DNA from: Pandoraea anapnoica
GTDB taxonomy: Bacteria; Pseudomonadota; Gammaproteobacteria; Burkholderiales; Burkholderiaceae
Reading direction: 5' to 3'
Assembly (NCBI RefSeq): GCF_902459765.1
Contig: NZ_CABPSP010000004.1
Location: forward strand, 62,001 to 126,000
Length of the DNA stretch: 64,000 nt
Shown here: piece after piece, positions 18,001 through 27,062 of the stretch
Position numbering within the stretch: position 1 is the stretch's first letter
How the letters are laid out: each line of letters begins with the position of its first letter
Notes under the pieces: model-generated
Database searches by the model: none
Told to the model about the DNA's origin: nothing
Seen by the model: only the letters and a program-made list of their open reading frames with translations
Translations under genes and position numbers: made by a program

Positions 18001-18942
18001 TTATTCGCCCCGGACGGCGCCATTCGCGACGATGGCGTCCATCAACATCTGCGCGCCGTGCGACAGTGGGGCACCGCGCCGTGTGACCAGCTCGTACGGC
18101 TCGCTGAGAGACGACAGCGTCAGGGGCAGCGTGCAGGCGATGCCGTGTTCGGTGTGGAAGCGCGCCACATCGATGGACACCAGCGCGACCAGCGACGGGT
18201 TCTTTTGAAGCAACGACACGGTCGCAAAGGCGGACGTCGTTTCCAGTAAATGCGCGGGAAACCGCAGCCCTGCGTCATGAAACTCCCGCTCCAGCAGTCG
18301 TCGCATCGGCATGTTGGCCCGGTAGACCACCCAACGGTAGTGCGCGAGATCTTCCAGAGATACATGGGCGGTGTCGGCCAGCGGGTGCGCAGTATTGGCG
18401 ATGACGGCGAGCGTTTCGTCCTGAACAAAGGTGCTGTCGTATAGGTAGGGCGTCTGGCTGACGCTTGTGCGGCAGACGGCGAGATCGAGCCGACCGGCAT
18501 CGATCTGGCTCAGCAGGGCGGCGCTCGTGTCTTCGACGATTTCAATCGACATCTCGGGCTGCACCTCACTGACCGCAGTGATGGCGTCGGTGAGCAACGG
18601 TACGGCCCCCATGATCACGCCCACCGACACGCGCCCGCCATGTCCGCGCATGATCCCGACCATCTCTTCGCGCAAGTGCGCCAGATCCGACTGGATCAGT
18701 CGAGCGTAACGAATCACACAGTGCCCGACGGCGTTCGGTTCGAGGCCGCGGTTCGAGCGCTCGAACAGGGCGGTGCCGAAGGTCGTCTCGATCTCATGCA
18801 ACGCCTTGCTGGCCCCAGGCTGCGTCATTGCGAGCTGCTTGGCCGCGCCCAGCAACGAACCGTGTTCCTCGATGGCGATGAGCAACCGGAGTTGCTTGAC
18901 GTGCAGCCGGGAGATGATCGAATTTAGCGAGGGAGGCATCAT
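18001..18942 (-). CDS. LysR-family transcriptional regulator
   Basis: The product is 313 aa. The N-terminal winged helix-turn-helix is clear (LLIAIEEHGSLLGAAKQLA, then QPGASKALHEIE), followed by a periplasmic-binding-like effector domain from about residue 95. The arrangement (divergent from an iron alcohol dehydrogenase and upstream of an MHS transporter on its own strand) is typical of a pathway-specific activator. Two adjacent ATGs (18942 and 18939) are possible starts. An inverted pair of AAAGTTATA/TATAACTTT lies in the divergent intergenic region. Effector unknown; by context a small carboxylate, aldehyde or sulfonate. Confidence 0.92.
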   Translation of the reverse strand: MMPPSLNSIISRLHVKQLRLLIAIEEHGSLLGAAKQLAMTQPGASKALHEIETTFGTALFERSNRGLEPNAVGHCVIRYARLIQSDLAHLREEMVGIMRGHGGRVSVGVIMGAVPLLTDAITAVSEVQPEMSIEIVEDTSAALLSQIDAGRLDLAVCRTSVSQTPYLYDSTFVQDETLAVIANTAHPLADTAHVSLEDLAHYRWVVYRANMPMRRLLEREFHDAGLRFPAHLLETTSAFATVSLLQKNPSLVALVSIDVARFHTEHGIACTLPLTLSSLSEPYELVTRRGAPLSHGAQMLMDAIVANGAVRGE

Positions 18943-18953
18943 TGTCTTGATGA

Positions 18954-19049
18954 AAAGTTATATCGCTATCAAATGCTGTCAATATCGCCGCGGCGCGATG
19001 GGCCATACACTGCGAAATCTCTGCGTGAGCATAGCTTTTCTATAACTTT
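18954..19049. promoter_or_regulatory. Divergent promoter/operator region with inverted AAAGTTATA/TATAACTTT
   Basis: AAAGTTATA at 18954-18962 and TATAACTTT at 19041-19049 are an inverted pair flanking the 119-base gap between the divergent LysR and alcohol dehydrogenase genes. On the - strand a TTGACA lies 14 bases upstream of TATAAC, a promoter-like arrangement for the LysR gene with short spacing. Confidence 0.4.
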
Positions 19050-19061
19050 CCGTCATCTACT

Positions 19062-20201
19062 ATGTCCCTCATCAACTACATCACCCAGATCCAGTTCGGC
19101 TTCGACTCGATCCGGCTTCTCGCGAGCGAGTGCGAACGCATCGGCATTCGCCGCCCGTTGATCGTGACGGACGCGGGCATTCGTGCCGCCGGATTGCTCA
19201 ACACCGTATTGAGCGCGCTGGGGCAGGGCGAGTCGGTGCCTGTCTTCGACGCGACACCGCCTAACCCGAACGAATCGGTCGTACGCGACGCGGTCGCCAT
19301 GTATCGGTCGAACGAATGCGATGGTGTGATTGCCCTGGGCGGCGGCTCGTCCATCGATCTGGCCAAGGGAGTTGCGGTGTGCGCAACGCATGAGGGGCCG
19401 TTGCAAAGTTTTGCCGTGATCGAAGGGGGCGCGGCGCGTATCACGTCGGCGACGGCTCCGGTCGTCGCGATTCCGACGACCGCCGGTACCGGGAGCGAAG
19501 TCGGCCGTGGGGCGATCCTGATCCTCGACGATGGGCGCAAGGTCGGGGTCATCTCCCCGTACGTGGTACCTCGCGTGGCCATCTGCGACCCCGCACTGAC
19601 GCTGGGTTTGCCTGCCGGAATGACGGCCGCGACCGGCATGGACGCCATCGCGCACTGCATGGAAACGTTCATGGCCCCGGCGTTCAATCCGCCCGCCGAC
19701 GGTATCGCGCTCGACGGCCTGTGGCGCGCCTGGCGGCACATCGAGCGCGCAACACGCGAGCCGTCCGATCGTGAAGCACGCCTGAACATGATGAGTGCGT
19801 CGATGCAAGGTGCGCTTGCCTTTCAGAAGGGCCTCGGCTGCGTGCACAGCCTGAGCCACTCGCTGGGCGGCATGAATCCTCGCCTGCATCACGGCACGCT
19901 CAACGCTATCCTGTTGCCTGCCGTGATCGCGTTCAACCGCACGGCGCCTTCGATGCAGGAGGATTCCAAGCTCGACCGGCTGGCGCAGGCGATGGGATTG
20001 CCCTCGGGCGACGACGTGGGTCCGGCGATTGCCGCGATGACAGCCAGACTCGGCCTGCCGGGTGGACTTGCGGAACTGGGGGTGACTCGCGAGCAGTTCC
20101 CGCGCATCATCGAGGGTGCGCTGAAAGATCACAGCCACAAGACCAACCCGCGAGATGCCTCGGCTGAGGATTATCGCGAGATGCTGGACGCGTCGATGTA
20201 A
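19062..20201 (+). CDS. Iron-containing (type III) alcohol dehydrogenase
   Basis: The product is 379 aa. It has the NAD-binding glycine motif [11 protein letters not shown] near residue 94 and the family's metal ligands: Asp in [10 protein letters not shown], and His residues in [20 protein letters not shown] and LHHGTLN. The family reduces or oxidises short-chain alcohols and hydroxy-acids with NAD(P)H (for example 4-hydroxybutyrate dehydrogenase, lactaldehyde reductase and the sulfoacetaldehyde reductase SarD). An aldehyde dehydrogenase and a TauE/SafE exporter follow, and a LysR regulator diverges from it. This suggests an alcohol-to-aldehyde-to-acid oxidation route whose alcohol I cannot name from sequence. 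Confidence 0.92.
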   Translation: MSLINYITQIQFGFDSIRLLASECERIGIRRPLIVTDAGIRAAGLLNTVLSALGQGESVPVFDATPPNPNESVVRDAVAMYRSNECDGVIALGGGSSIDLAKGVAVCATHEGPLQSFAVIEGGAARITSATAPVVAIPTTAGTGSEVGRGAILILDDGRKVGVISPYVVPRVAICDPALTLGLPAGMTAATGMDAIAHCMETFMAPAFNPPADGIALDGLWRAWRHIERATREPSDREARLNMMSASMQGALAFQKGLGCVHSLSHSLGGMNPRLHHGTLNAILLPAVIAFNRTAPSMQEDSKLDRLAQAMGLPSGDDVGPAIAAMTARLGLPGGLAELGVTREQFPRIIEGALKDHSHKTNPRDASAEDYREMLDASM

Positions 20202-20281
20202 TGCGCAGTGGGGTGTACGGAGGGCCGATGGCCATCAGTTCGTGCGCCTCGCCTTTGCCCAATCATTCTCAGGAAATTCAT

Positions 20282-21727
20282 ATGGTTACGTCAGGTTATA
20301 CAGACACCAAACTTCTGATTAACGGCGAGTGGTGCGATGCCGCCAGCGGCAAGACGCTCGACGTCGTCAACCCGGCGACGGGCGCCGCCATCGGTAAAGT
20401 CGCGCATGCGGGCATCGCCGACCTCGACCGCGCCCTCGACGCCGCCCAGCGCGGTTTCGCCACGTGGCGCAAGATTCCGGCCGCCGAGCGTGCCGTGACG
20501 ATGCGCAAGGCTGCTGTCCTTGTGCGCGAACGTGCCGATTCGATTGCGCGGCTCATGACGCAGGAGCAGGGCAAGCCGTTCGCCGAAGCGCGTGTCGAAG
20601 TGCTCTCCGCTGCAGGCATCATCGAATGGTTCGCCGACGAAGGCATGCGCGTGTATGGCCGTGTCGTGCCGTCGCGCAATCTGAATGCGCAGCAGACGGT
20701 GCTTAAGGAGCCGATCGGTCCGGTCGCCGCCTTCACGCCGTGGAACTTCCCCGTCAACCAGGTTGTGCGCAAACTGAGCGCTGCGCTGGCCTGCGGCTGT
20801 TCGTTCCTGGTCAAGGCACCGGAAGAGACTCCGGCATCGCCTGCCGCGCTGCTGCAAGCGTTTGTCGACGCCGGCGTGCCAGCCGGTGTGGTGGGGCTGG
20901 TCTTCGGTGATCCGGCCGAGATTTCCAGCTATCTGATTCCGCACCCGATCATCCGCAAGATTACATTCACCGGCTCGACGCCGGTCGGCAAGCAACTGGC
21001 CTCGCTGGCCGGTCTGCACATGAAACGCGCGACGATGGAGCTGGGCGGTCATGCGCCGGTCATCGTGGCCGAAGACGCCGACCTCGCGCTGGCCATCAAG
21101 GCGGCGGGTGGTGCGAAGTTCCGTAACGCCGGTCAGGTGTGCATTTCGCCGACGCGTTTTCTCGTGCACAACAGCATCAAGGACGAGTTCGCGAAGGCGC
21201 TCGTCAAGCACGCCGAATCGCTGAAGCTGGGCGACGGTCTTGCCGAAGGCACGACGCTCGGCCCGCTCGCCAACGCACGTCGTGTCACGGCCATGAGCCG
21301 CGTCATCGAAGATGCACGCAAGACGGGCGCGACGATTGCAACGGGCGGCGAGCGCGTCGGCACGTCCGGCAACTTCTTCGCTCCGACCGTGCTGACCGAC
21401 GTGTCGCTCGAAGCCGATGTGTTCAATAACGAGCCGTTCGGCCCGGTGGCGGCCATCCGTGGCTTCGATAAGCTCGAAGACGCGATTGCAGAAGCGAACC
21501 GTCTGCCGTTCGGTCTGGCCGGTTACGCGTTCACGCAATCGTTCCGCAACGTGCACTTGCTCTCGCAGCAGTTGGAAGTGGGCATGCTGTGGGTCAACCA
21601 GCCGGCCGCGCCGTCCCCCGAAATGCCGTTCGGCGGCGTGAAGGATTCGGGCTACGGTTCGGAAGGCGGACCGGAGGCAATGGAAGCCTATCTCGTGACG
21701 AAGGCTGTCTCGGTCATGGCGAACTGA
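20282..21727 (+). CDS. NAD(P)-dependent aldehyde dehydrogenase (succinate-semialdehyde dehydrogenase-like)
   Basis: The product is 481 aa, the normal length for class-I aldehyde dehydrogenases. Visible signatures are the general-base Glu in MELGGHAP, the catalytic Cys in [22 protein letters not shown] and FTGSTPVG for cofactor binding. Overall it resembles GabD/SSADH enzymes, the subgroup that also includes sulfolactaldehyde and similar semialdehyde dehydrogenases. ATG 20282 is chosen for its AGGAAA ribosome site; frame upstream of it is open but not family-like. It lies 80 bases after the iron alcohol dehydrogenase and before a TauE/SafE permease, so it probably oxidises the aldehyde made by that dehydrogenase. 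Confidence 0.92.
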   Translation: MVTSGYTDTKLLINGEWCDAASGKTLDVVNPATGAAIGKVAHAGIADLDRALDAAQRGFATWRKIPAAERAVTMRKAAVLVRERADSIARLMTQEQGKPFAEARVEVLSAAGIIEWFADEGMRVYGRVVPSRNLNAQQTVLKEPIGPVAAFTPWNFPVNQVVRKLSAALACGCSFLVKAPEETPASPAALLQAFVDAGVPAGVVGLVFGDPAEISSYLIPHPIIRKITFTGSTPVGKQLASLAGLHMKRATMELGGHAPVIVAEDADLALAIKAAGGAKFRNAGQVCISPTRFLVHNSIKDEFAKALVKHAESLKLGDGLAEGTTLGPLANARRVTAMSRVIEDARKTGATIATGGERVGTSGNFFAPTVLTDVSLEADVFNNEPFGPVAAIRGFDKLEDAIAEANRLPFGLAGYAFTQSFRNVHLLSQQLEVGMLWVNQPAAPSPEMPFGGVKDSGYGSEGGPEAMEAYLVTKAVSVMAN

Positions 21728-21751
21728 TCGCCTGAGTGATCGTCTGAAAAG

Positions 21752-21779
21752 CGCGGCACCCCGTCCCTGGGGGGCCGCG
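21752..21779 (+). terminator. GC-rich hairpin after the aldehyde dehydrogenase
   Basis: CGCGGC (21752-21757) pairs with GCCGCG (21774-21779), with additional C/G pairing inside. No T tract follows, so it may only attenuate transcription before the permease gene. Confidence 0.45.
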
Positions 21780-21901
21780 TTCCGTATAAGTCAAATCGTA
21801 TGCGGACATCCGAAGATCGAATCGCCACGTGTGCTTCGCGCATCACAATCTTCCTGATCGTCACACGCCGTTGCGCGAAGACGCCTCTCTCAGGAAGCGC
21901 G

Positions 21902-22645
21902 ATGATCGAAATCTATCTGCTGACGGCCGTTGGCGCCGTCGTCGCCGGTTTTGTGCAAGGCATCTCCGGCTTCGCTTTCGGACTGGTCGCCATGTCGTTC
22001 TGGGCATGGTCGCTGGACCCCAAACTCGCGGCATGTCTGGCCGTGTTCGGTGCACTGACCGGACAACTCCTGAGCGCCGTGACGATGCGTCGCGGATTCA
22101 ATCTGAAGTTATTGCTGCCGTTCTTGCTGGGTGGACTCGCTGGCATTCCGGTGGGGGTCGCCATTCTGCCGCATCTGGAAATGCACTGGTTCAAGGCGGC
22201 GTTGGGCACGTTGCTTGTCGTCTGGTGTCCGGGCATGTTGCTCGCTCGGGATCTGCCGAAGATCACGGTTGGCGGCCGGTTCGGCGACGCCGTTGCAGGG
22301 TTGACGGGCGGTGTACTGAGCGGCATTGGCGGGTTCGCCGGGACGTTGCCCACACTGTGGTGCACGTTGCGAGGTTTCGAGAAGGATACGCAGCGCGCAG
22401 TCATCCAGAACTTCAATCTGGCGATGCTGACGGTGACGATGGGGGCCTATCTCGCGACGGGTGTCGTGACGAAAGAGGCCGTTCCCTTGTTCGCTATCGT
22501 CGGTCCGGCGATGCTGATTCCGACCTTCCTCGGCGCGAAGCTGTACATCGGTCTGAGCGAAGCACGTTTCCGCCAGATCGTTCTCTCGCTGCTGACAGCA
22601 TCGGGCATTGCGTTGCTCGCGTCGTCAGTGCCCCATCTTGTCTAA
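21902..22645 (+). CDS. TauE/SafE-family permease (sulfite/organosulfonate exporter family)
   Basis: The product is 247 aa with seven or eight hydrophobic segments and the internal duplication expected for TauE/SafE permeases: GFVQGISGFAFGLVAMSF in the first half and GLTGGVLSGIGGFAGTLP in the second. Known members move sulfite, sulfoacetate, sulfopropionate or related anions outward. ATG 21902 is supported by AGGAAG nine bases upstream. It follows the aldehyde dehydrogenase by 174 bases with a hairpin between, so it may be only partly co-transcribed. Its presence is the main reason to consider a sulfonate rather than 4-hydroxybutyrate as substrate of the locus. Confidence 0.88.
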   Translation: MIEIYLLTAVGAVVAGFVQGISGFAFGLVAMSFWAWSLDPKLAACLAVFGALTGQLLSAVTMRRGFNLKLLLPFLLGGLAGIPVGVAILPHLEMHWFKAALGTLLVVWCPGMLLARDLPKITVGGRFGDAVAGLTGGVLSGIGGFAGTLPTLWCTLRGFEKDTQRAVIQNFNLAMLTVTMGAYLATGVVTKEAVPLFAIVGPAMLIPTFLGAKLYIGLSEARFRQIVLSLLTASGIALLASSVPHLV

Positions 22646-22656
22646 CGTGTCGTGAG

Positions 22657-22684
22657 CGTGGACCGTTCTCCTGACCGGTCCACG
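22657..22684. terminator. Hairpin between convergent permease and phnF
   Basis: CGTGGACCG (22657-22665) and CGGTCCACG (22676-22684) form a perfect 9-bp stem in the 44-base gap between two converging genes. There is no T tract, but the position suggests a shared terminator. Confidence 0.6.
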
Positions 22685-22689
22685 AGGGT

Positions 22690-23466
22690 TCACGTCGACG
22701 TATCGACCATCAGTTGCACGCGATCCGCAGCGAAGTGCGTGATGCCGTATTTGATCGGCAAGCCGTCGAGATCGACGTCGACGTTCTCGACCCAAAGCAC
22801 CGGTTGCTGGCGATTCACGCCGAGACGCCAGGCGATCTCGGTGTCCGGCAGCACGCTGCCGATGCGGCTCCACTTGCGCAGATAGTCAGGCACGCCCATC
22901 GAGGCGAGCGCGTGCGTGATGCTGCTGTCTTCTTCGAGCAGGCTCGGCAGATCCGGGAAGCGCGCGGCAGGGTACCAGTTGCACGCGTACGTCAGCGGCA
23001 CGCCGTCGGCCGCATGCAGCGACTCGATGCGCCACACCGGGGCGCGCACACGCAATTCCAGCGCCTTGGCGACGGCCGCATCGGCCTGAAGGCGCACCGC
23101 CGAGAGCATCTGTCCCTCGGCTGCGTGATGTTGCTGGCGCAGGTTCTCGGTGAAGCGTGTGCGTCGCCCGATCAGATAGTCGATGGCGCCGCGCTGCACG
23201 AAGGTGCCGCGTCCTTGTTCGATGCTCACCAGACCGTTCGCGGCCAACCCCAGTACGGCGCGTCGCACCGTGTGACGGTTCACGTCGAAGCGCTTTGCGA
23301 GTTCCCCTTCGCTCGGCAGACGGCCTTCGTCGCCGAAACCGTTGGCGGCAATCTCCCTGGCGAGAATCTGCTCGATCTGACGCCAGACGGCCACCCCTGC
23401 GCCGCGCTCGACCCGCTCCCCATTGGCTGCATTTGCACTCAATACTGCATTCCCGCTCGCTGTCAT
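22690..23466 (-). CDS. phnF: GntR/HutC-family regulator of phosphonate uptake (PhnF)
   Basis: The product is 258 aa. The N-terminus has a GntR winged helix (LPSEGELAKRFDVNRHTVRRAV near residues 50-71, with LVSIEQGRGTFV as the wing), followed by a UTRA effector domain (VWRIESLHAADGVPLTY onward). It is divergent from phnD-phnC-phnE, the standard position of phnF. It probably represses the phn genes through a HutC-type operator; a candidate palindrome lies at 23607-23620, 87 bases before phnD. The start at ATG 23466 gives the usual short disordered N-terminus. Confidence 0.9.
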   Translation of the reverse strand: MTASGNAVLSANAANGERVERGAGVAVWRQIEQILAREIAANGFGDEGRLPSEGELAKRFDVNRHTVRRAVLGLAANGLVSIEQGRGTFVQRGAIDYLIGRRTRFTENLRQQHHAAEGQMLSAVRLQADAAVAKALELRVRAPVWRIESLHAADGVPLTYACNWYPAARFPDLPSLLEEDSSITHALASMGVPDYLRKWSRIGSVLPDTEIAWRLGVNRQQPVLWVENVDVDLDGLPIKYGITHFAADRVQLMVDTST

Positions 23467-23606
23467 AGCGACGTCATCCCCTGGACTTCATATGTTCATC
23501 GATCAGGGCGCATTGTAGTGCGCGCGACGTGATGGATGTGTGACTTTGGCGTGTCCGTATGCAGAATCGTCACGATTTCGGGGCGTAATTTTTAGTAACA
23601 AAATCA

Positions 23607-23620
23607 TCTAGACGTTCAGA
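23607..23620. promoter_or_regulatory. Candidate PhnF/HutC-type operator
   Basis: TCTAGACGTTCAGA is an imperfect palindrome with symmetric TCT..ACGT..AGA and contains CTAGAC, similar to HutC-subfamily operators. It lies between divergent phnF and phnD. Confidence 0.45.
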
Positions 23621-23706
23621 TAAATGAATCACGGTTCTGTCATGTCCGATTCCTAGAATCCGCAGCAGAGTTTTCGCACGCCCGTAGTACAACCCAGAGG
23701 GAATTC

Positions 23707-24606
23707 ATGAAAGCTATCAAACGCTTCGCCGCGCTCGCCTTCTTTGCTGCTGTCGCCAGCGGTGCAGCACACGCCGCAGGCGAGTGCCCGAACAATGGTG
23801 TCGTGCGCTTCGGCGTCGAGCCGTACGAATCGTCGGCACGCATGCTGCCGGTCTACACCGATCTCGCCAAGCTGATCGGCGACAAGCTCGGCTGCAAGGT
23901 CGAGTTGTACATCGCCACGAGCTATAACGCCGAGATCGAAGCGATGCGCAACAACAAGCTCGAATTCGCCCAGTTCGGTCCGCTCGGCTATGTGCTTGCG
24001 CATCAGGTCGCGCATGCCGAAGCTGTCGCCACGTTCGCCAATGAAAACGGTTCGCCGCAGAACTACTACGCATCGATCGTCACGTGGCCGGGTTCGGGCG
24101 TGACGACGCTTGCCGACACGGCGGGTAAGTCGTTCGCGTACGCCGATCCGGCATCGACCTCGGGTCACCTGTTCCCGGCCTACGGTCTGCGTAAGAACGG
24201 CATCGACCCGGACAAGGGTGTGAAGGCCATCTATGCAGGCAGCCACACGGCGTCGTTCGAAGCCCTGCGTAACCACAAGGTCGTCGCTGGCGAACTGAAC
24301 AGCGAAGAAATCTCCAGCGCGCGTCTGCACGGCGAATACGACGACAAGGCTTACGTCACGCTGTGGAAGTCGGACCCGATCCCGGTCGACCCGATGGCCG
24401 TTCGTGGCGATCTGCCTGCCGAGTTCAAGACGCGTCTGGCGAAGATCCTGTCGAATCTCGACCTGAAGGAACTGCCGGAAGCCGACCAGAAGTTCATGGC
24501 TGCCAACGCGACTCCGGCGCTCAAGACCGTGCCGCAGAACGACGCGGCCTACAACCAGATTCGCGATCTCGTCTCCACCCTCCATATCGATCTGTCGAAA
24601 CTGTGA
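23707..24606 (+). CDS. phnD: Phosphonate ABC transporter, periplasmic binding protein
   Basis: The product is 299 aa. A signal peptide (MKAIKRFAALAFFAAVASG, cleaved after AHA near residue 23) leads into a PhnD-family solute-binding protein: RFGVEPYESSARMLPVYTDL, then AEIEAMRNNKLEFAQFGPLGY and the ASTSGHLFP phosphonate-binding loop. It binds phosphonates or related organophosphorus anions in the periplasm and hands them to PhnCE. The ribosome site GAGGGA precedes ATG 23707, and the stop overlaps the GTG start of phnC. Confidence 0.95.
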   Translation: MKAIKRFAALAFFAAVASGAAHAAGECPNNGVVRFGVEPYESSARMLPVYTDLAKLIGDKLGCKVELYIATSYNAEIEAMRNNKLEFAQFGPLGYVLAHQVAHAEAVATFANENGSPQNYYASIVTWPGSGVTTLADTAGKSFAYADPASTSGHLFPAYGLRKNGIDPDKGVKAIYAGSHTASFEALRNHKVVAGELNSEEISSARLHGEYDDKAYVTLWKSDPIPVDPMAVRGDLPAEFKTRLAKILSNLDLKELPEADQKFMAANATPALKTVPQNDAAYNQIRDLVSTLHIDLSKL

Positions 24607-25472
24607 ACACCTTGTCCAAAGCAACGGACGGATTGGCATTGCCCCCGGCTGACGCATTCGCGGCCGCCGGGGCCGCCCATGCCAGCACGCCGGGAGCGTT
24701 TCGCCGTACCAAACTCGCCCCCGGTGTGAAGCTCGCCGTTCAGAATCTGACGATGTGCTACGCGAACGGTCATACCGCGTTGCGCGATTTCAATCTGTCG
24801 GTCGAGGCCGGCGAAATGGTCGTGGTGCTCGGCAGCAATGGCTCCGGCAAATCGACCTTCATGAAGTGCGTGGTCGGCATCAACCGTCCGACGCAGGGCA
24901 GCGTGAATCTGGCCGGACGCGATCTGGTTAAGCTGTCCGGCGAGCCGCTGCGCGAAGCGCGTCTGCCGCTCGCACTGATCTCGCAGAACGCCAATCTGGT
25001 CAAGCGTCGCAGCGTGATCGCCAATGTGTGCTGTGGCGCACTCGGACGTCACCGCACACTCGCGAGCGCACTCGGACGCATGCCGCGCGAAACCATCGAA
25101 CCGGCGCGCGCGTATCTGGACGAAGTCGGTCTGCTGCATCTCGAAAAGCAACGTGCTGGCACGCTTTCGGGCGGTCAGGCGCAACGTGTCGCCGTCGCCC
25201 GTGCCCTGGCTCAGGAACCGCATGTGTTACTGGCCGATGAGCCCGTCGCGAGTCTCGACCCCGAGGCCGCCGACGAAGTCATGCGCCTGCTGCGTCGTCT
25301 CGCAACCGAGGACGGACTGGCCGTCGTCGTTGTGCTGCACCAGCCGGATCTCGCCATGCGCTATGCCGACCGTATGGTCGGACTGCGTCGCGGCGTGATG
25401 GAATTCGATCAGCTGGCGCATGAAGTGTCCGCCCGTCAAATCGCCAATCTTTATGTCACCGAGGCTTCATGA
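24603..25472 (+). CDS. phnC: Phosphonate ABC transporter, ATP-binding protein
   Basis: The product is 289 aa. The ABC motifs are complete: Walker A GSNGSGKS near residue 78, Q-loop ALISQNANLVKRR, signature LSGGQAQRVAVA, Walker B VLLADEPVASLDP and the H-loop His in VVVLHQPDLA. An unusual Ala/Pro-rich extension of about 40 residues precedes the ABC domain. I take GTG 24603, which overlaps the phnD stop (GTGA). Because phnD ends there, coding signal upstream in this frame is a shadow. The extension makes a later start possible, but no better ribosome site is seen. Confidence 0.93.
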   Translation: MNTLSKATDGLALPPADAFAAAGAAHASTPGAFRRTKLAPGVKLAVQNLTMCYANGHTALRDFNLSVEAGEMVVVLGSNGSGKSTFMKCVVGINRPTQGSVNLAGRDLVKLSGEPLREARLPLALISQNANLVKRRSVIANVCCGALGRHRTLASALGRMPRETIEPARAYLDEVGLLHLEKQRAGTLSGGQAQRVAVARALAQEPHVLLADEPVASLDPEAADEVMRLLRRLATEDGLAVVVVLHQPDLAMRYADRMVGLRRGVMEFDQLAHEVSARQIANLYVTEAS

Positions 25473-26281
25473 GTACAGTGCTTGAAATGCGGGGCGGTCG
25501 TGGCCCGGGAGAGATGCCTGCGGGCATGCGCAACGCACTGACGTTGATCGGTGTAGTGATCGCCATCGCGTTGTTTGTGCAGGCGTGGATCGTTGTGCAG
25601 GCGCGTCCGCAGGATCTGATTACCGGCGCACACGGCATGGCCGACATCATTTCGCGCGCCATGCCACCGGATTTTGCGCAGTTCATTCCGAACTTGCGCC
25701 CGGTGCTCGAAACCATCGACCTGGCGATCTTCGGCACGGTGTTCGGCATACTGCTGGCCTTCCCGCTGGCGATTCTCGCGGCGAAGAATGTCACGCCAGG
25801 GTTGCCGCTGTACTACGGCGCACGTGCAGTGATCGGCGTGACACGCGCGGTGCCCGATCTGGTGTGGGCGTTGCTGTTCGTGACGGCGGTCGGTCTCGGG
25901 CCGTTCCCCGGCGCACTGGCGCTCGCCGTCCACTCGGTCGGCATGCTCGGGCGTCTGTTCGCTGAAGTCATCGAAGACATGGACATGGGGCCGGTCGAAG
26001 CCCTGACGCTTACCGGCGCGGGACGCGTCGCCGTACTCACCCATGCGGTCATTCCCGGCGTATTGCCTTCGCTACTGGGGATCGGGCTATTCCGCTTCGA
26101 CGAGAACCTGCGGTCGTCACTGGTGCTCGGTTTTGTGGGCGCTGGCGGCATCGGTTTCCAGTTGCTCACGGCGATGAACCTGTTCGACTACCAGACGGTG
26201 TCGTACCTGCTGATCGTCACGTTCGTATTGGTGGCTTGTGCGGAGCGCGCTTCGGCGTACCTGCGCAGTCTGGTGCATTGA
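25469..26281 (+). CDS. phnE: Phosphonate ABC transporter, permease
   Basis: The product is 270 aa with about six membrane segments and the binding-protein-dependent permease loop near residues 168-190 (EVIEDMDMGPVEALTLTGAG). This EAxxxxGA-type loop docks on PhnC. Starts at ATG 25469 overlapping the phnC stop (ATGA). Together with PhnD and PhnC it forms a complete phosphonate importer in the inner membrane. Confidence 0.95.
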   Translation: MSTVLEMRGGRGPGEMPAGMRNALTLIGVVIAIALFVQAWIVVQARPQDLITGAHGMADIISRAMPPDFAQFIPNLRPVLETIDLAIFGTVFGILLAFPLAILAAKNVTPGLPLYYGARAVIGVTRAVPDLVWALLFVTAVGLGPFPGALALAVHSVGMLGRLFAEVIEDMDMGPVEALTLTGAGRVAVLTHAVIPGVLPSLLGIGLFRFDENLRSSLVLGFVGAGGIGFQLLTAMNLFDYQTVSYLLIVTFVLVACAERASAYLRSLVH

Positions 26282-26293
26282 GGGCAGGGCAGT

Positions 26294-26953
26294 ATGCAAC
26301 GTATCAATTGCGGGGAGGGCGTCGATCCGTGGACCGGCGCGCGAGTGTTGAGCGAGGTGCCGGAGATCGATCCGACGTCACTCGTGCGCGATAGCGATTT
26401 CGGGCGCTTTACCTATCTCGGACCGAACTCGGCGGTGCGGGCGTCAACGATTGGCGACTACGGCTACGCGATGGGCAGCAACCAGATCGCGCACGCGCAC
26501 ATTGGTAAGTTCGTAAATATCGCGACGGGCGTTCGCATCAATCCGTCGAATCATCCGATGTGGCGCGCTACGCTGCACCACTTCACGTATCGTTCGCGCT
26601 CATACGGTATGTCGCTCGACGACGATGCCGAGATTTTCGACTGGCGTGCGCAGGACGCCATCGCGATCGGCCCGGACGTCTGGATTGGCCACAACGCGAT
26701 CATCATGCCGGGAGTGAGCATCGGCACGGGGGCCGCGATTGGCTCCGGTGCGGTGGTGACGAAGGACGTGCCGCCGTACGCCATCGTCGTCGGTGTGCCC
26801 GCCCGGGTGCTGCGCTATCGCATGGACGACCGCACCGCCGAGCGCATGCGGTCGATTGCGTGGTGGGACTGGAATCCGGCGGAACTGGACGCGGCGCTCG
26901 CCGATTTCAGAAACCTGAGTTCGGCAGCGTTCGTCGAGAAGTACGAGCGGTAG
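26294..26953 (+). CDS. Hexapeptide-repeat acyltransferase of the phosphonate-metabolism family
   Basis: The product is 219 aa with left-handed beta-helix hexapeptide repeats ([28 protein letters not shown] pattern near residues 130-157) and an xenobiotic-acetyltransferase-like insertion ([15 protein letters not shown]). This matches the DapD-like transferase family found in phn operons. It begins 12 bases after phnE with AGGGCAGG upstream, so it is in the same transcript. The chemistry in the C-P lyase pathway is not established; acetylation of an aminophosphonate or intermediate is the usual suggestion. No C-P lyase gene follows. Confidence 0.88.
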   Translation: MQRINCGEGVDPWTGARVLSEVPEIDPTSLVRDSDFGRFTYLGPNSAVRASTIGDYGYAMGSNQIAHAHIGKFVNIATGVRINPSNHPMWRATLHHFTYRSRSYGMSLDDDAEIFDWRAQDAIAIGPDVWIGHNAIIMPGVSIGTGAAIGSGAVVTKDVPPYAIVVGVPARVLRYRMDDRTAERMRSIAWWDWNPAELDAALADFRNLSSAAFVEKYER

Positions 26954-27062
26954 GACGGGTGGTCGGGGGCTGACGTGCCGCAATGCCGGGTACATCGGCC
27001 ACGTGCTTCCGTAGTAGAATCCGCCGGAATTGCCGGGACAACCGACGGGAGCGTCACCGACC

